A DNA stretch of 64,000 nucleotides from Hemileia vastatrix. Lineage: Eukaryota; Basidiomycota; Pucciniomycetes; Pucciniales; Zaghouaniaceae. Shown here piece after piece: positions 1 to 9,552 of the stretch. The position numbers and the translations under genes are program-made. The stretch is taken from positions 50,958,974 through 51,022,973 of the forward strand of contig JASXTE010000003.1 in assembly GCA_030280995.1 (NCBI GenBank). The letters run 5' to 3'. Below the pieces are notes generated by a model. That model had not been told where the DNA came from and did not search any database. It was given only the letters and a program-made list of their open reading frames with translations. How positions within the stretch are numbered: the first letter of the stretch is position 1; the number at the start of each line of letters is the position of its first letter.

Positions 1-449
1 AACAAATTAAATAAGTTATAATACCCTTATAACATTTATTATTTTTTACATAACATTTTAGAAATACAATTCAACAATTTAAATCACACTTCATATAGGG
101 TATCTTTAGAAAGTTCTTCATCTCTGGGACTTGATTATTGCTGTCTCATATAAATTTAAATTATTATAAAAACATAAAAGTCAATCTTTTCAGATCTTTC
201 ACTGGTACACCTTAATTGTTGTTATCAGTATTTCTTTTATCAACAGCCACTTTCTTTAAATCTCAATAAGCGTTAAATATTTTAGAGTTTCATTATTTTT
301 ATCAATCAAATCTAAGTAGATTGGTTAGCTTAGTGATTTAGAACACCCATTTTGTTATTTTAATTGGAAGGACGGGGTTTTCAGCTAAATCCACATATCT
401 CCTCCGGATTCTGCTTACAGCAAGGCGACTGTAAGAGTTTACCTTACCA
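1..449 (+). repeat. 5' LTR of element A, 3' portion
   Basis: This segment aligns base for base with 11618-12066. The shared block ends in TTACCA, the expected CA terminus, four bases before the primer binding site. Differences from the 3' LTR cluster near 115-130 and 300-310. The transcription start and polyadenylation signals of the element should lie in or just upstream of this block, but I cannot place them. Confidence 0.92.
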
Positions 450-453
450 TAGT

Positions 454-470
454 TGGCGCCCAACGTGGGG
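454..470 (+). other. Primer binding site, tRNA-Lys type
   Basis: TGGCGCCCAACGTGGGG begins four bases after the LTR end. From memory this equals the classical primer site for the 3' end of eukaryotic tRNA-Lys(CUU), known from retroviruses as Lys1,2. Minus-strand DNA synthesis would start here. The old relative at 16938 has the same site with two CpG transitions. Confidence 0.85.
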
Positions 471-520
471 TTTGATTTCTCTAGCTTTCTTTAAAGACTT
501 ACTTGGATCAAGAACGTTAT

Positions 521-587
521 TAGCCTGCAAGAGGCTTATTTTCTGGAACTCTAATTGGATTTTTGTTATTGGCCTGCAAGAGGCTTG
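521..587 (+). repeat. Two leader mini-hairpins (duplicated unit)
   Basis: In the untranslated leader, AGCCTgcaagAGGCT (about 522-536) and GCCTgcaagAGGC (about 572-584) each form a 4-5 bp stem with a 5-base loop, within a roughly 50-bp direct duplication. They resemble the hairpin heads of the motif repeated later in the element (3493, 5632, 8732 and on), but lack the TAAACTGG tail. Confidence 0.55.
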
Positions 588-627
588 TTATTTTATCGAT
601 TGTTAACGCTTTTCCTTACTTATTGGG

Positions 628-3237
628 ATGTCTTCTTCTGCTGTTGCTTCTGGATCTTCTAACCCTTTTACTCCCTCAGTTAGAATTGTTTCTTGGGATG
701 GCCCAAAGTTTGATGGGGAGGAGGTTAAATGGTTCATTAGCAGGTATGAAGCTGCTGCTGCTGTTGATGGTGCTTCTCATGTGGATATGGTGAAGCAAGT
801 TAGATTTTTTATTGCTGATAGGGAGGTGGAAAAAGAGGTTATTTCTATGCAGGCATTCAAGGACAAGGATTGGGTTAAGCTTTCTAAAGCTATGGTTGAT
901 AGATGGGGTGTTAGGTTTACTATGATGGACCTCAATAAAATCGTTGGAGACTGGCAAGCAAAAGGTGGTGTTTCTTCTATGGCTGACTTCAAAAAGCTCT
1001 GTGTTCAGTTTGATGAAGTGGTGGAATATCTCATACTGGTGGACGAGTTAGTGCATGAGAACCAAGAAAAAGATTTGTTTTGGACAGCATGTAGCAGGGA
1101 TATTTGTATGGACGTCTTGAAGGATCTTTCAAGAAAAGATTTGATGAAGGAACTGCCTAATGGTGAGCAGAAACTGCCCGCTCTGGAGGTTATCAAGGAC
1201 AACATTCAAGCCCATCTAAAGTTATTGGCGTTGGACAAATATCAAGAGTCATGCACTCAATATGTTAGCAAGGTTAGCAAAGTTTTGGCCAAAAACAATG
1301 ATATTATGGTCAAAGCCCAGGAGGCCAAGAAGGCTCAAATGGGATTACCTGCTGCTAAAGTTGAGGGAAATGTAGATAATAAGATGGTCGATCATTTGTC
1401 CGATTTAACTAAACAGTTAAAAATATTTGTTCAAGAAACCCAGAAGGCCAACAAGGTCCCAATCGCTTCTTCGTCGACGTCGACCTCTTATCAGTCCAGA
1501 GGGTATGAACGTCGAAATTATAATGGCAATAATAATGGTAACCGCTTCCCAGGCAATGGGAGAAATGGTGGGAATGGTGGTAGTAGTTATAGAGGTGGCT
1601 ACGATGAGCCAAAGGTGTGCTCCTATTGTAATAGGAGGGGGCACAGAGCAACAGTTTGTTTTGCTCTTGATAAGGATATGGATGCTGGGCGAGTTTTATT
1701 TGATGGTAAAGTTTATAAATTTCCTGATGGTTCGTTCATCAAGCCCAGTGATGGACAGTCTCCTTCTGATTTGGTCAGAAGAAGTTTAACGGCTGAAAGG
1801 AGAGCCAGATTTGAAGAGGTGACTGATGAAGATGTTAATTCCAAGAGTGGCAAAAATGGTAATGGTAATGGTGGTAAAGCTGACAAGGGTAAGGAGAAAG
1901 AGGTCAGTAAAGCCACATTTTCTACTTCTTTTGGTGGTTTAGAGCTGGCAACGGTTGCCCAGGTGGAGGGTAGCTGTATGGCTGGCGAATACGATGTTAA
2001 TGCTGCTAGAAGAGCAGCCGCTACTAAGGCAAAAAGTAGCATTCAGAGCCAATTGAGGGCTAATCCTGGCAAGGCCAATAACAAAGTGAACCCTTACTCT
2101 AAGGACAAGAATTCTAGTGCTCAAACTTCCGCCAACAAATTGAACCCTTACTCTCAGGACGAATTATATAAAATGCAGAAGGGGATTGCTGATATGGGGC
2201 CCCCTAGTTATGGCAAGTTTGATTTAAATGGTGAGCCTATGCCAGAGGATGATTCGGATTCTGAGGAGGACGTACCGTTGGTGTCTCTACCCAGACCAAG
2301 TTTTAGCGGTCCCATCCCAATGGAGGGTGTAAGAAGGACTAGCAATGGATCAGGATTAGTGCAAGAAGCTGGTGACGGAGTTAGGGTTATAGAAAGTGAA
2401 GATGTTATAATGGGGGGTGAAGATGGCTCGGTTGGACCTCAAGAGGTACCCAGGGCCAAGGTTGTTAAATCAAAGGTCCAGTATGAGCGGCCAGTAGTTT
2501 CTGGTCAAGCTAATGCGATGGACGCAGTTTTGAATAGGGTGAATCAACTGCAGATTCCCTTATCTTTGGGGGAGTTATTTATGATTAGTCCGGCGCTTGC
2601 TGAAAAGAAAAAGAAGCATTTGACGAGGTGTCGGGTTTCCACTGGAGAGGTGGAATATATTTGTGAAAATGCTGAAAAGTTTGGTGAAGATGTAGATACA
2701 CATTTTTCCGCTCCCCTGGGTTACCTGGTGGTAACTCTTAATGGTAAAGAAGTAAAGGCCTTGGTCGATTCAGGGTCTCAAATTAATTTAATTTCATTGG
2801 AGCAAGCAACAAGTATAGGCTTGCCAATTAAAAGTGGAACTGGGGGAAACCTCAGAGGCATTGGAGGGCATGCAACCAAGCTGATGGGTACAGCTGAGCA
2901 TGTCAGGTTAGGCATTGGTGGATCTGTTGGTAAGGTTCACTTTTATGTGGCCAGAGGAGCAGTCAAAACTGTTCTTGGTGGTCCTTTTTTGATGGATTTT
3001 GAGGCCAGGATAGGGTATCAAGGTGTCATGGGGATTAGTTTGGAGATCACTGGTGAAGATATGCGGAGGTTACATATGCGGTTAGCGCCTCCTGGAGTTG
3101 AAAGTTGGGAAATACGGCCAGGGATTACTACTCTGTGCCAGTGTTGTGTTTGCACCAAGAAGAGGCATAAAAAACGGACGGCTTCTGGTGAATTATGTTT
3201 GTTGGAAAAAGATGGATGCCCTCATTTTTTGGGGTAG
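628..3237 (+). CDS. gag: Gag-protease polyprotein of Ty3 element A
   Basis: This 869-residue ORF makes the virion structural protein and, at its end, the retroviral-type aspartic protease. The N-terminal third has the helical capsid pattern of Ty3 Gag proteins (an FDGEEVKWF stretch near residue 28). A CCHC zinc knuckle, C-X2-C-X4-H-X4-C, lies near residues 331-344 after a glycine/asparagine-rich stretch. A low-complexity, charged linker follows. The protease active site, LVDSGSQINLIS, is near residue 712, with a GIGG-type flap region after it. The ATG at 628 is the first long-ORF start after the leader. The ORF is intact, which fits a young copy. It ends two codons after a run of six T, and the -1 frame then continues into Pol. 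A degenerate homologue lies at 17041-19438. Confidence 0.9.
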   Translation: MSSSAVASGSSNPFTPSVRIVSWDGPKFDGEEVKWFISRYEAAAAVDGASHVDMVKQVRFFIADREVEKEVISMQAFKDKDWVKLSKAMVDRWGVRFTMMDLNKIVGDWQAKGGVSSMADFKKLCVQFDEVVEYLILVDELVHENQEKDLFWTACSRDICMDVLKDLSRKDLMKELPNGEQKLPALEVIKDNIQAHLKLLALDKYQESCTQYVSKVSKVLAKNNDIMVKAQEAKKAQMGLPAAKVEGNVDNKMVDHLSDLTKQLKIFVQETQKANKVPIASSSTSTSYQSRGYERRNYNGNNNGNRFPGNGRNGGNGGSSYRGGYDEPKVCSYCNRRGHRATVCFALDKDMDAGRVLFDGKVYKFPDGSFIKPSDGQSPSDLVRRSLTAERRARFEEVTDEDVNSKSGKNGNGNGGKADKGKEKEVSKATFSTSFGGLELATVAQVEGSCMAGEYDVNAARRAAATKAKSSIQSQLRANPGKANNKVNPYSKDKNSSAQTSANKLNPYSQDELYKMQKGIADMGPPSYGKFDLNGEPMPEDDSDSEEDVPLVSLPRPSFSGPIPMEGVRRTSNGSGLVQEAGDGVRVIESEDVIMGGEDGSVGPQEVPRAKVVKSKVQYERPVVSGQANAMDAVLNRVNQLQIPLSLGELFMISPALAEKKKKHLTRCRVSTGEVEYICENAEKFGEDVDTHFSAPLGYLVVTLNGKEVKALVDSGSQINLISLEQATSIGLPIKSGTGGNLRGIGGHATKLMGTAEHVRLGIGGSVGKVHFYVARGAVKTVLGGPFLMDFEARIGYQGVMGISLEITGEDMRRLHMRLAPPGVESWEIRPGITTLCQCCVCTKKRHKKRTASGELCLLEKDGCPHFLG
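3225..3231 (+). promoter_or_regulatory. Probable -1 ribosomal frameshift site at gag/pol junction
   Basis: The heptamer T TTT TTG fits the X XXY YYZ slippery rule in the gag frame. Only one codon (GGG) separates it from the gag stop at 3235. A slip of -1 enters the frame that holds Pol (positions divisible by three). The old copy has T TTT TTA at the same alignment position, also one codon before its stop. I did not identify a convincing downstream pseudoknot. Confidence 0.75.
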
Positions 3238-3959
3238 CAGGGGCTGATCACTCTAATGTTGTAATCTCTCCTCAGGATGAGATCCCGGATTGCAATAGGT
3301 CAGCTCACTTGGAGATAATTCAAGTGGATTCTCAATTATTTTCTGTTAATATTACTTTGGAGTGCAAATAGGTTATGGACTTTTCTATATGTTTATTGGA
3401 TTTACCCTGTTTTTCTATAAAATTTAAAAATGGTGAAAAAGGCAAAATGGGCCAAATTAGGTTGGATAAAAATTGGAAGGGTATGTTTCCGGGCCTCCAG
3501 CAAGAGGTTAAACTGCAATTATCTCCTTCTATTTTGGACCTCCAGCAAGAGGGTAAACTGCAAAAATCTTATCTAAATCCGATTAAAAATCTCAGTATAA
3601 TTAAAACTCAAAAAAATAATTTTTGTGAAAATTCAATTCCGGTCCTGCAGCAAGAGGTTAAACTGCCGACTTTCTTTACAGGTGATTTACTGTTGGATAA
3701 GCGAAGCAAAGGTGTTGGAAAATCTGTTTATAAATTAGACGAGGGAAAGGAGAAAAGGGTAAAATTTAAAAATGAAATAAAATATTTTTCTAATTTTTCT
3801 TATTCCAATTCTGACGATGAAGAAGATTCATTTGATGAAAGTTTTAATGGCAATGTTTTACGTCAAGTTTATTTAGATGTGGATGCAGCCAAATATAAGA
3901 AGGTAGCAAATAAAGTTTGACCTATTAATGAACCGCTACCTGTTGAATTAAATCCACCT
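3232..3959 (+). pseudogene. pol: Pol N-terminal linker in the -1 frame (two in-frame stops)
   Basis: After a -1 slip at 3225 the frame stays open to a TAG at 3369, continues as a 181-codon ORF (3375-3920), meets a TGA at 3918 and runs on into the reverse transcriptase ORF. No known domain is visible. The segment is lysine-rich and carries three copies of an L-Q-Q-E-V/G-K-L peptide at about 3493, 3537 and 3643, which are translations of the hairpin motif. The old copy has a Tyr codon where A has TAG, and AGG where A has TGA. So both stops look like lesions of a once-open frame. The TGA sits in a TTGA context, as expected from CGA by a TpCpG transition. Confidence 0.65.
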
Positions 3960-6374
3960 TTGAGAAGACCAAGGTTATCAAGAGATCCTTATGAAATTCC
4001 CTTGGTAAAGAATCTGCCTGAATTTTCTGAGACGTCAAGAATCACTTTTGAGAGACTGGGTGTTGTTAATTTTGGACCTGATGGTTGGTTGTCTGGAGAA
4101 GAGAAGAAGTTGTTGTTGGATGTGATGGTCAAGCGAGAGAAGGCCATTGCTTTTGTAGAAGAGGAGAGGGGTGTGTTGAAGCATTCCTATGGGGAGCCTT
4201 ACAAGATTCCTGTGGTATGTCATGAACCGTGGCAGCAGAAACCGATTCCTATTCCGGCTGCATTAAAAGAAGCCTATATTGAAGTTGTCAGAGAACGGAT
4301 ACGCACTGGACTGTATGAGCAATCAACATCAAGTTATTCTAGTCCTGTATTTTGTATCAAGAAACCGAATGGAAAGCTTAGAGTTGTTCATGATCTTAGG
4401 GAATTAAATAGGGTTACAATAAACGATGCTGGGATACCACCTAGTGCTGAGGAGTTTGTTGAAGCGTTTTCAGGGAGAGTGTGTTATGGTTTGGGAGATA
4501 TTATGGGTGGATATGATGAGAGAGAGTTACATCCAGACTCAAGGCCTCTCACTACATTCGATACGCCACTTGGACGTTTACAGTTAACAAGATTACCACA
4601 AGGAGCAACAAATTCGGTTGCAGTTTATCAATCTCAGATGGCTTGGATCCTTCAAGATGAAATTCCACAATATGCTGGAATCTTTATAGATGATGGAGGA
4701 ATTAAGGGACCAACAACCGACTATGATAACCAGGTGTTGGAAGAGAATCGCGGGATACGCAAATTCATTTGGGAGTTTGCAATTACTTTAGAAAGAATCT
4801 TGTTTCGAATTGAAGAGGCTGGTTTAACTATTTCAGGTTCAAAATTTTCCTGTTGTGTGCCAGCCTTAGAAATATTAGGCCATGTGGTATGTAGAGAGGG
4901 TAGGATTATGTCCAAGAAGAAAGTTAACAAAATTCAGTCCTGGCCAAGACCCAAGAATACGACCGAAGTTAGAGGGTTTTTAGGCGTTTGTGTATATGTT
5001 AGAATGTTTATTAAGGACTTTTCTTCATTGGCAGCTCCATTGAGACGGTTAACGAGAAAGGATGCAGACTGGGAGTGGGATGAAGAGTGTGAGAAGGCGT
5101 TTGTGAAGTTGAAGGAGGTTGTAGGGAAGGATTTAGTCCTGCACAAGTTGGATTATGGAAAAGAAGCTGGCAGAATTTATTTAGCAGTTGATTCAAGTGA
5201 GGTTGCAGCTGGGGCGGTTTTGTCTCAGATGGATAAAGCTGGTTACATCAGGCCAGTTAGGTATGAATCTGTAGTATTTACTGACGTCGAATCAAGATAT
5301 TCTCAACCAAAATTGGAATTATGTGGTGTGGCAAAAATACTGAAAAAACTTCAGCATATTTTGTGGGGGCAACATTTTGAGTTGCAAGTGGATGCGAAAT
5401 TGTTAATCCAGATGATTAATTCCCCAAGTTTACCAAACGCACCCATGACGAGATGGGTAGCTTTTATTCAACATTTTTCGTTCGATTTAGTTCATAAGCC
5501 TGGTAAAACTTTTACTATGCCAGATGGTTTATCAAGGAGACCACCCACTGAAGAAGATTCAGACTCAGAAGAGTTCGATGAAGATATACCTATTATCAAA
5601 GCCAGCACTAAAGGAGCTGAAGACTTTCCATACCTCCCCCATGAGGTTAAACTGGCAGGACTATTGTGTTTAGATTATAGTGATGATGACCTCCACCAAG
5701 AGGATAAACTGGAAAATAGTTTTTATGTTAATAAAGGTGTTGAAAAAGGTGTAGATAAATTGGGCAGAGAGGAGTTAGAAGAAGATGTGGTGTATGAAGA
5801 GGAAGATGGATTGGTAGTGTGGGATAGTAGTAAATTAAGGAATGGTGTATATGTTGGAGAATTAGAGAATTTAAATAAAAGGGTGGATAAAGAGAAAGAG
5901 GTATTTTCAAATACCGTTTTGGAAGAATCCAAAGGTTCAGAAGAAAAACGTCGACATAGCTTGATTAAAGGCTTATTTAGGGGTCAACGATTATTGGCTC
6001 ATTCATGTGCAGGTGATATTGGTGATAGAGAAGTCCCTATTGATGTTATATTAATAGATTTTCAAGATGAAGTCTGGGGTCAGACTGGTTTTTATTTTTT
6101 GTTAGTCAAATATTGGTTGACTTTAGAGAGGCCAGAAGATTGTGAAGACGATGAATGGGTGGCTATCAAGAGGAATTCATCTACGTTTTACCTATCTGGT
6201 CGACGTTTAATGAGGAGAAGGTATCCAAATCCTCAAGTAGTTATAACTCAAGAGAAGGGGCAAGAATTAGTTTTGAAATCACTGCATGAAGATCTCGGGC
6301 ATAGAGGCGTTGGAGAAACGTTTAGAAGAATTTCTGATCAATTTTGGTGGCCTGGCATGAAGATGGCTGTTTAA
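3960..6374 (+). CDS. pol: Reverse transcriptase, RNase H and integrase zinc domain of element A
   Basis: This 804-residue stretch copies element RNA into DNA. Reverse transcriptase motifs run in order: the template-grip region with a GKLRVVHDLRELN stretch, LPQGATNS, and the catalytic box as FIDD (YXDD family) at about 4685-4697. The thumb and connection follow (ILGHVV, RGFLG). RNase H begins near 5190 with LAVDSS, and PDGLSRRP marks its end near 5520. A charged linker carries two more hairpin-motif copies (5632 and 5688). The integrase HHCC zinc domain starts near 6280 (LHEDLGHRG, WWPGM) and is cut by TAA at 6372-6374. The old copy has TAG at the same codon. The frame has no separate start of its own, so it is read as a Gag-Pol fusion. 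Confidence 0.88.
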   Translation: MRRPRLSRDPYEIPLVKNLPEFSETSRITFERLGVVNFGPDGWLSGEEKKLLLDVMVKREKAIAFVEEERGVLKHSYGEPYKIPVVCHEPWQQKPIPIPAALKEAYIEVVRERIRTGLYEQSTSSYSSPVFCIKKPNGKLRVVHDLRELNRVTINDAGIPPSAEEFVEAFSGRVCYGLGDIMGGYDERELHPDSRPLTTFDTPLGRLQLTRLPQGATNSVAVYQSQMAWILQDEIPQYAGIFIDDGGIKGPTTDYDNQVLEENRGIRKFIWEFAITLERILFRIEEAGLTISGSKFSCCVPALEILGHVVCREGRIMSKKKVNKIQSWPRPKNTTEVRGFLGVCVYVRMFIKDFSSLAAPLRRLTRKDADWEWDEECEKAFVKLKEVVGKDLVLHKLDYGKEAGRIYLAVDSSEVAAGAVLSQMDKAGYIRPVRYESVVFTDVESRYSQPKLELCGVAKILKKLQHILWGQHFELQVDAKLLIQMINSPSLPNAPMTRWVAFIQHFSFDLVHKPGKTFTMPDGLSRRPPTEEDSDSEEFDEDIPIIKASTKGAEDFPYLPHEVKLAGLLCLDYSDDDLHQEDKLENSFYVNKGVEKGVDKLGREELEEDVVYEEEDGLVVWDSSKLRNGVYVGELENLNKRVDKEKEVFSNTVLEESKGSEEKRRHSLIKGLFRGQRLLAHSCAGDIGDREVPIDVILIDFQDEVWGQTGFYFLLVKYWLTLERPEDCEDDEWVAIKRNSSTFYLSGRRLMRRRYPNPQVVITQEKGQELVLKSLHEDLGHRGVGETFRRISDQFWWPGMKMAV

Positions 6375-7346
6375 AAGTGGGTTCAGTCATGCGAAGAATG
6401 TCAAAGACGAAGTTATTTAAGGCCAAAAGAACCTGGACGTGCGACCGGTGAATATACGCTCTTTGGGAAAGTTAGTTTAGATGCCGTTCATATAAAAGAG
6501 GGACGGTATAAATATTTAATTGTGGCCAGAGATGATTTATCTGGTTTGGTAGAGGCAGCGCCTCTTATTAATTTAACTGCCAAAAATGTGGCAGAATTTT
6601 TTTTGAATAATTGGGTATATAGGTATGGGGTGATGAAGTTGGTAACGATAGATGGAGGTCCTGAATTTGGGACAGAGTTTAAAGAGGCCGTATTGAAAGT
6701 TGGATCAAAGGTTAGGGTAGCAACCCCATATTATCCTGAAGCTGAAGGCATGGTTGAAAGAGGGCATCAAGTTATTAAGGATGCTTTAGTTAAAATGTGT
6801 GGGACAAGTGCCAAAAAGTGGATGCACTATTTACCTTTAGTTTTATTTGCTGATCGAATCACTGCCAAAAGGACTACCGGATTTTCACCTTATGAACTTG
6901 TTTTTGGAAAGAAAGCAGTTTTACCGGTTGATTTAGAAGCTGAATCATATCTTGGATTTGACTGGGACACGGTCAAAACTACTGAAGAATTATTGTGTGC
7001 AAGAATGATGCAGCTAGAAAAGAAAGAAGAATATTTAGAAAAGGCATATTCGCCGATGATGAAGATCCGAAATCAATCAGTTAGATATTGGGATGAGCGG
7101 TTGGCACATTGATTAAGGAAACCTTTGAACCCAGGTGATATGGTCTTGGTGTATAATAGGAGTTTGGAAAGCCAGTGGGGAAAGATGTTTGCAGATAGGT
7201 GGAATGGACCATATAAAATCAAGGAGCAAGTTTCCGGCGGTTCATATGTGCTAGAAGAGTTGGATGGAGTAGTATTAAAGAAGAGGGTATCAGCCGATCA
7301 AGTGAAACGGTTCTATCCTAGAGGCACCAGGAGTGCCGAAGTCTAA
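6375..7346 (+). pseudogene. pol: Integrase core and C-terminal domain of element A (in-frame stops)
   Basis: The same frame continues after TAA at 6372. The cysteine pair of the HHCC zinc domain appears in SCEEC. The DDE triad is visible: Asp in SLDAVH (near 6480), Asp in TIDGG (near 6650) and Glu in EAEGMVERG (near 6745). A TGA at 7110-7112 breaks the frame. The old copy has CGA-type Arg there (LAHRLRNP at about 32783), so the ancestral codon was very likely CGA, changed in a TCG context. The C-terminal domain with WNGPYKIKEQ follows and ends at 7346. It would insert element DNA into chromosomes. I see no chromodomain. Confidence 0.82.
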
Positions 7347-7630
7347 CTCTGAAATGAGGATAAACTACAATTTTAACGACTTTTATTAAATTTATAACTC
7401 CAAAATGAGGATAAACTACAATTTTAATGACTTTTATTAAATTTATAACTCCGAAATGAGGATAAACTACAATTTTAATGACTTTTATTAAATTTATAAC
7501 TCCGAAATGAGGATAAACTACAATTTTAATGACATTTATCAAATTTTATTAACCTCCGCAATGAGGATAAAATATGATATCTACGAAATTTTATGGATTC
7601 CTCCGCAACGAGGATAAACTATCTTCTTTT
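7347..7630 (+). repeat. 51-bp tandem array (four units) plus two decayed units
   Basis: The block CTCCGAAATGAGGATAAACT recurs with exact 51-bp spacing at about 7348, 7399, 7450 and 7501. Two looser units at about 7553 and 7601 read CCTCcgcaacGAGG. Each unit holds the mini-hairpin head (CTC/GAG or CCTC/GAGG) and the TAAACT tail seen elsewhere in the element. The array begins directly after the pol stop. Confidence 0.9.
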
Positions 7631-8700
7631 TTTTATCAAAAAATACTTTACTATTGTTACACTGTATATGGTTGACGAAACTATGATGAAACTTAACGAA
7701 ATTCAAGAAGACCTTCTTTGAAATTTTCAAAAACTTAAAATTCTTAAAATATGGGTGAAGATAGTGTTTGAAAACTTTTTAAAATTTATTGGAAGAAGTG
7801 TTCACAGGGGAACCTTCTTAATTTAATATTGGCAAGTGTGGGGGTAATTGATGGGCTGGCTGCTCTATACACAATTACCCCATAATGTTCGTTTCCAAAA
7901 TTTTCCCTGTTTCTAGTTGAATCCTGGCTTTGTCTTTTAATTTTAGGAAGTCCACTAAGACTATAAACTGGAACAAATCAAGAGACACCGCTCTCAACGC
8001 TGGATTCAAGATTTTTTTTTATTTTATTTTTTTTTGATTTTTTTTATGTTAGATTGTGATTTCTTTTCTTTAATATATATTATGAATTATTGTAAAGGTG
8101 ATGCTCACTGGTGGTCTCTAATCATTTTTATAAATTGGAGGGAGCCCACCCAGTGATCATCATTATAAAAATTATCTTCTAAAAACTTTCATTTATTTTC
8201 TTTTCTTTTCAATTTCTCAAAATTGTGTAACCACATCAAGTTGCACTTGGATGTGGGTATGATGTCGAGGGTATGGCTCATCAAATGGCCGGGGGGCATC
8301 TTTTAAAATTTTAATTTTGATAATTTTTTTATTATTACTTTTTTTATCTTTCTTTTCACATTCATTTATCTTTCTTTAAAATTAAATTTTAACTTTTATT
8401 TCAAAACTATCTTTTCTAAAATCTTTTATTTTAAATTAAAAAAAAATTAAAATTAAAAAAAAAAATAAATAATAATAATAATAAAAATAAAAATAAAAAT
8501 AAAATAAAAATAAAATAAATAATAATTAAAAAAAAAAATAATAATAATAATAAAATAAAAATTAAAAATAAAATTAAAAATAAAATTAATCAATTAAATC
8601 AAAATTATTATTATATTTCTTAGTTTTATTTTTTTCAGTCTTCATTCTTTTTAGTTTTATTCATTTAGTCTAGACGGGAAACAGGGTCTAGGGGAACTCA
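7631..8700 (+). other. 3' non-coding region with stem-loops shared with the old copy
   Basis: There is no coding frame. Three inverted repeats occur: GGGGGTAATTG paired with CAATTACCCC (7831-7883); CACTGG paired with CCAGTG around a purine tract (8107-8155); and CCACATC paired with GATGTGG (8229-8254). All three occur in the same order in the old copy (33150-34110). A further hairpin-motif copy lies at 7949-7971. From about 8420 to 8600 the sequence is A/T-only simple repeat. Confidence 0.6.
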
Positions 8701-8731
8701 ATACCTATGGGATTTTACTTCAAGACATCTG

Positions 8732-9552
8732 TTAGTCCTCCAAGACTTTAAACTGGCTACTGTTCAAGACGTTCTTTAAGGTTTTTTATACATATTTTCG
8801 AGCTGTTAGTCCTCCAAGACTTTAAACTGGCTACTGTGCAAGACTTTCTTTAAGGTTTTTTATATACATATTTTGGATCTGTTAGCCCTCCAAGACTTTA
8901 AGCTGGCTACTGTTCAAGACGTTCTTTAAGGTTTTTTTTTATACGAATTTTGGAGCTGTTAGTCCTCCAAGACTTTAAACTGGCTAATTTTCAAGACTGT
9001 CATTAAAAATTTTATATTGGAGCTGTTAGTTCTTCAAGACTTTAAACTGAATTTCAAGGATGTTCAAGATTTTATGGATATTCTTGGAGACGGATTTTTT
9101 TGAATTTTTTTTTATCAATCAAATGTTAGGTCCACCAAGACCTTAAACTGGACTGTTATCAAGCTGTTGGGTCCACCATGACCTTAAACTGGATTTCTTA
9201 TCGATCAAATGTTTGGTCCACCATGACTTTAAACTGGTAGTTCATTCATTGTTTAGTCCACTAAGACTTTAAACTGGAAAATTAATATCTGCAAGAAAAT
9301 TCAACATTCATTGGTCCACTATGACATTAAACTGGATTATCAAATTTATTCAATCTTTGGTCAAGCCTAGGCCTTACTTAGGAATTTATCAAGTTATTTA
9401 TGCACCTAAACGATCTTTGGTCCACCAAGACCATAAACTGGCAATCGATTATATGTTTGGTCCACCAAGACTATAAACTGGAATGTCAATCTTGTTTGGA
9501 TAACTCAATTCAATCTTTTAATTTATCACTGTCCACTAAGACTCTAAACTGG
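8732..9552 (+). repeat. Dispersed hairpin-plus-TAAACTGG motif array
   Basis: About 13 copies of a 24-base motif occur, at about 8732, 8807, 8881, 8957, 9026, 9128, 9168, 9214, 9254, 9311, 9417, 9457 and 9529. Each has a short stem around a 6-base loop (ctccaa, caccaa, caccat or cactaa), then TTTAAACTGG or a close variant. Stem pairs vary in step: AGTC/GACT, GGTC/GACC and GTC/GAC. The first four lie in a roughly 75-bp imperfect tandem repeat, and the others are irregularly spaced. There is no coding frame. Confidence 0.88.

Noticed and set aside
7318..7542. A 74-residue repeat protein on the minus strand
   Set aside because: It is only the antisense reading of the 51-bp tandem array.
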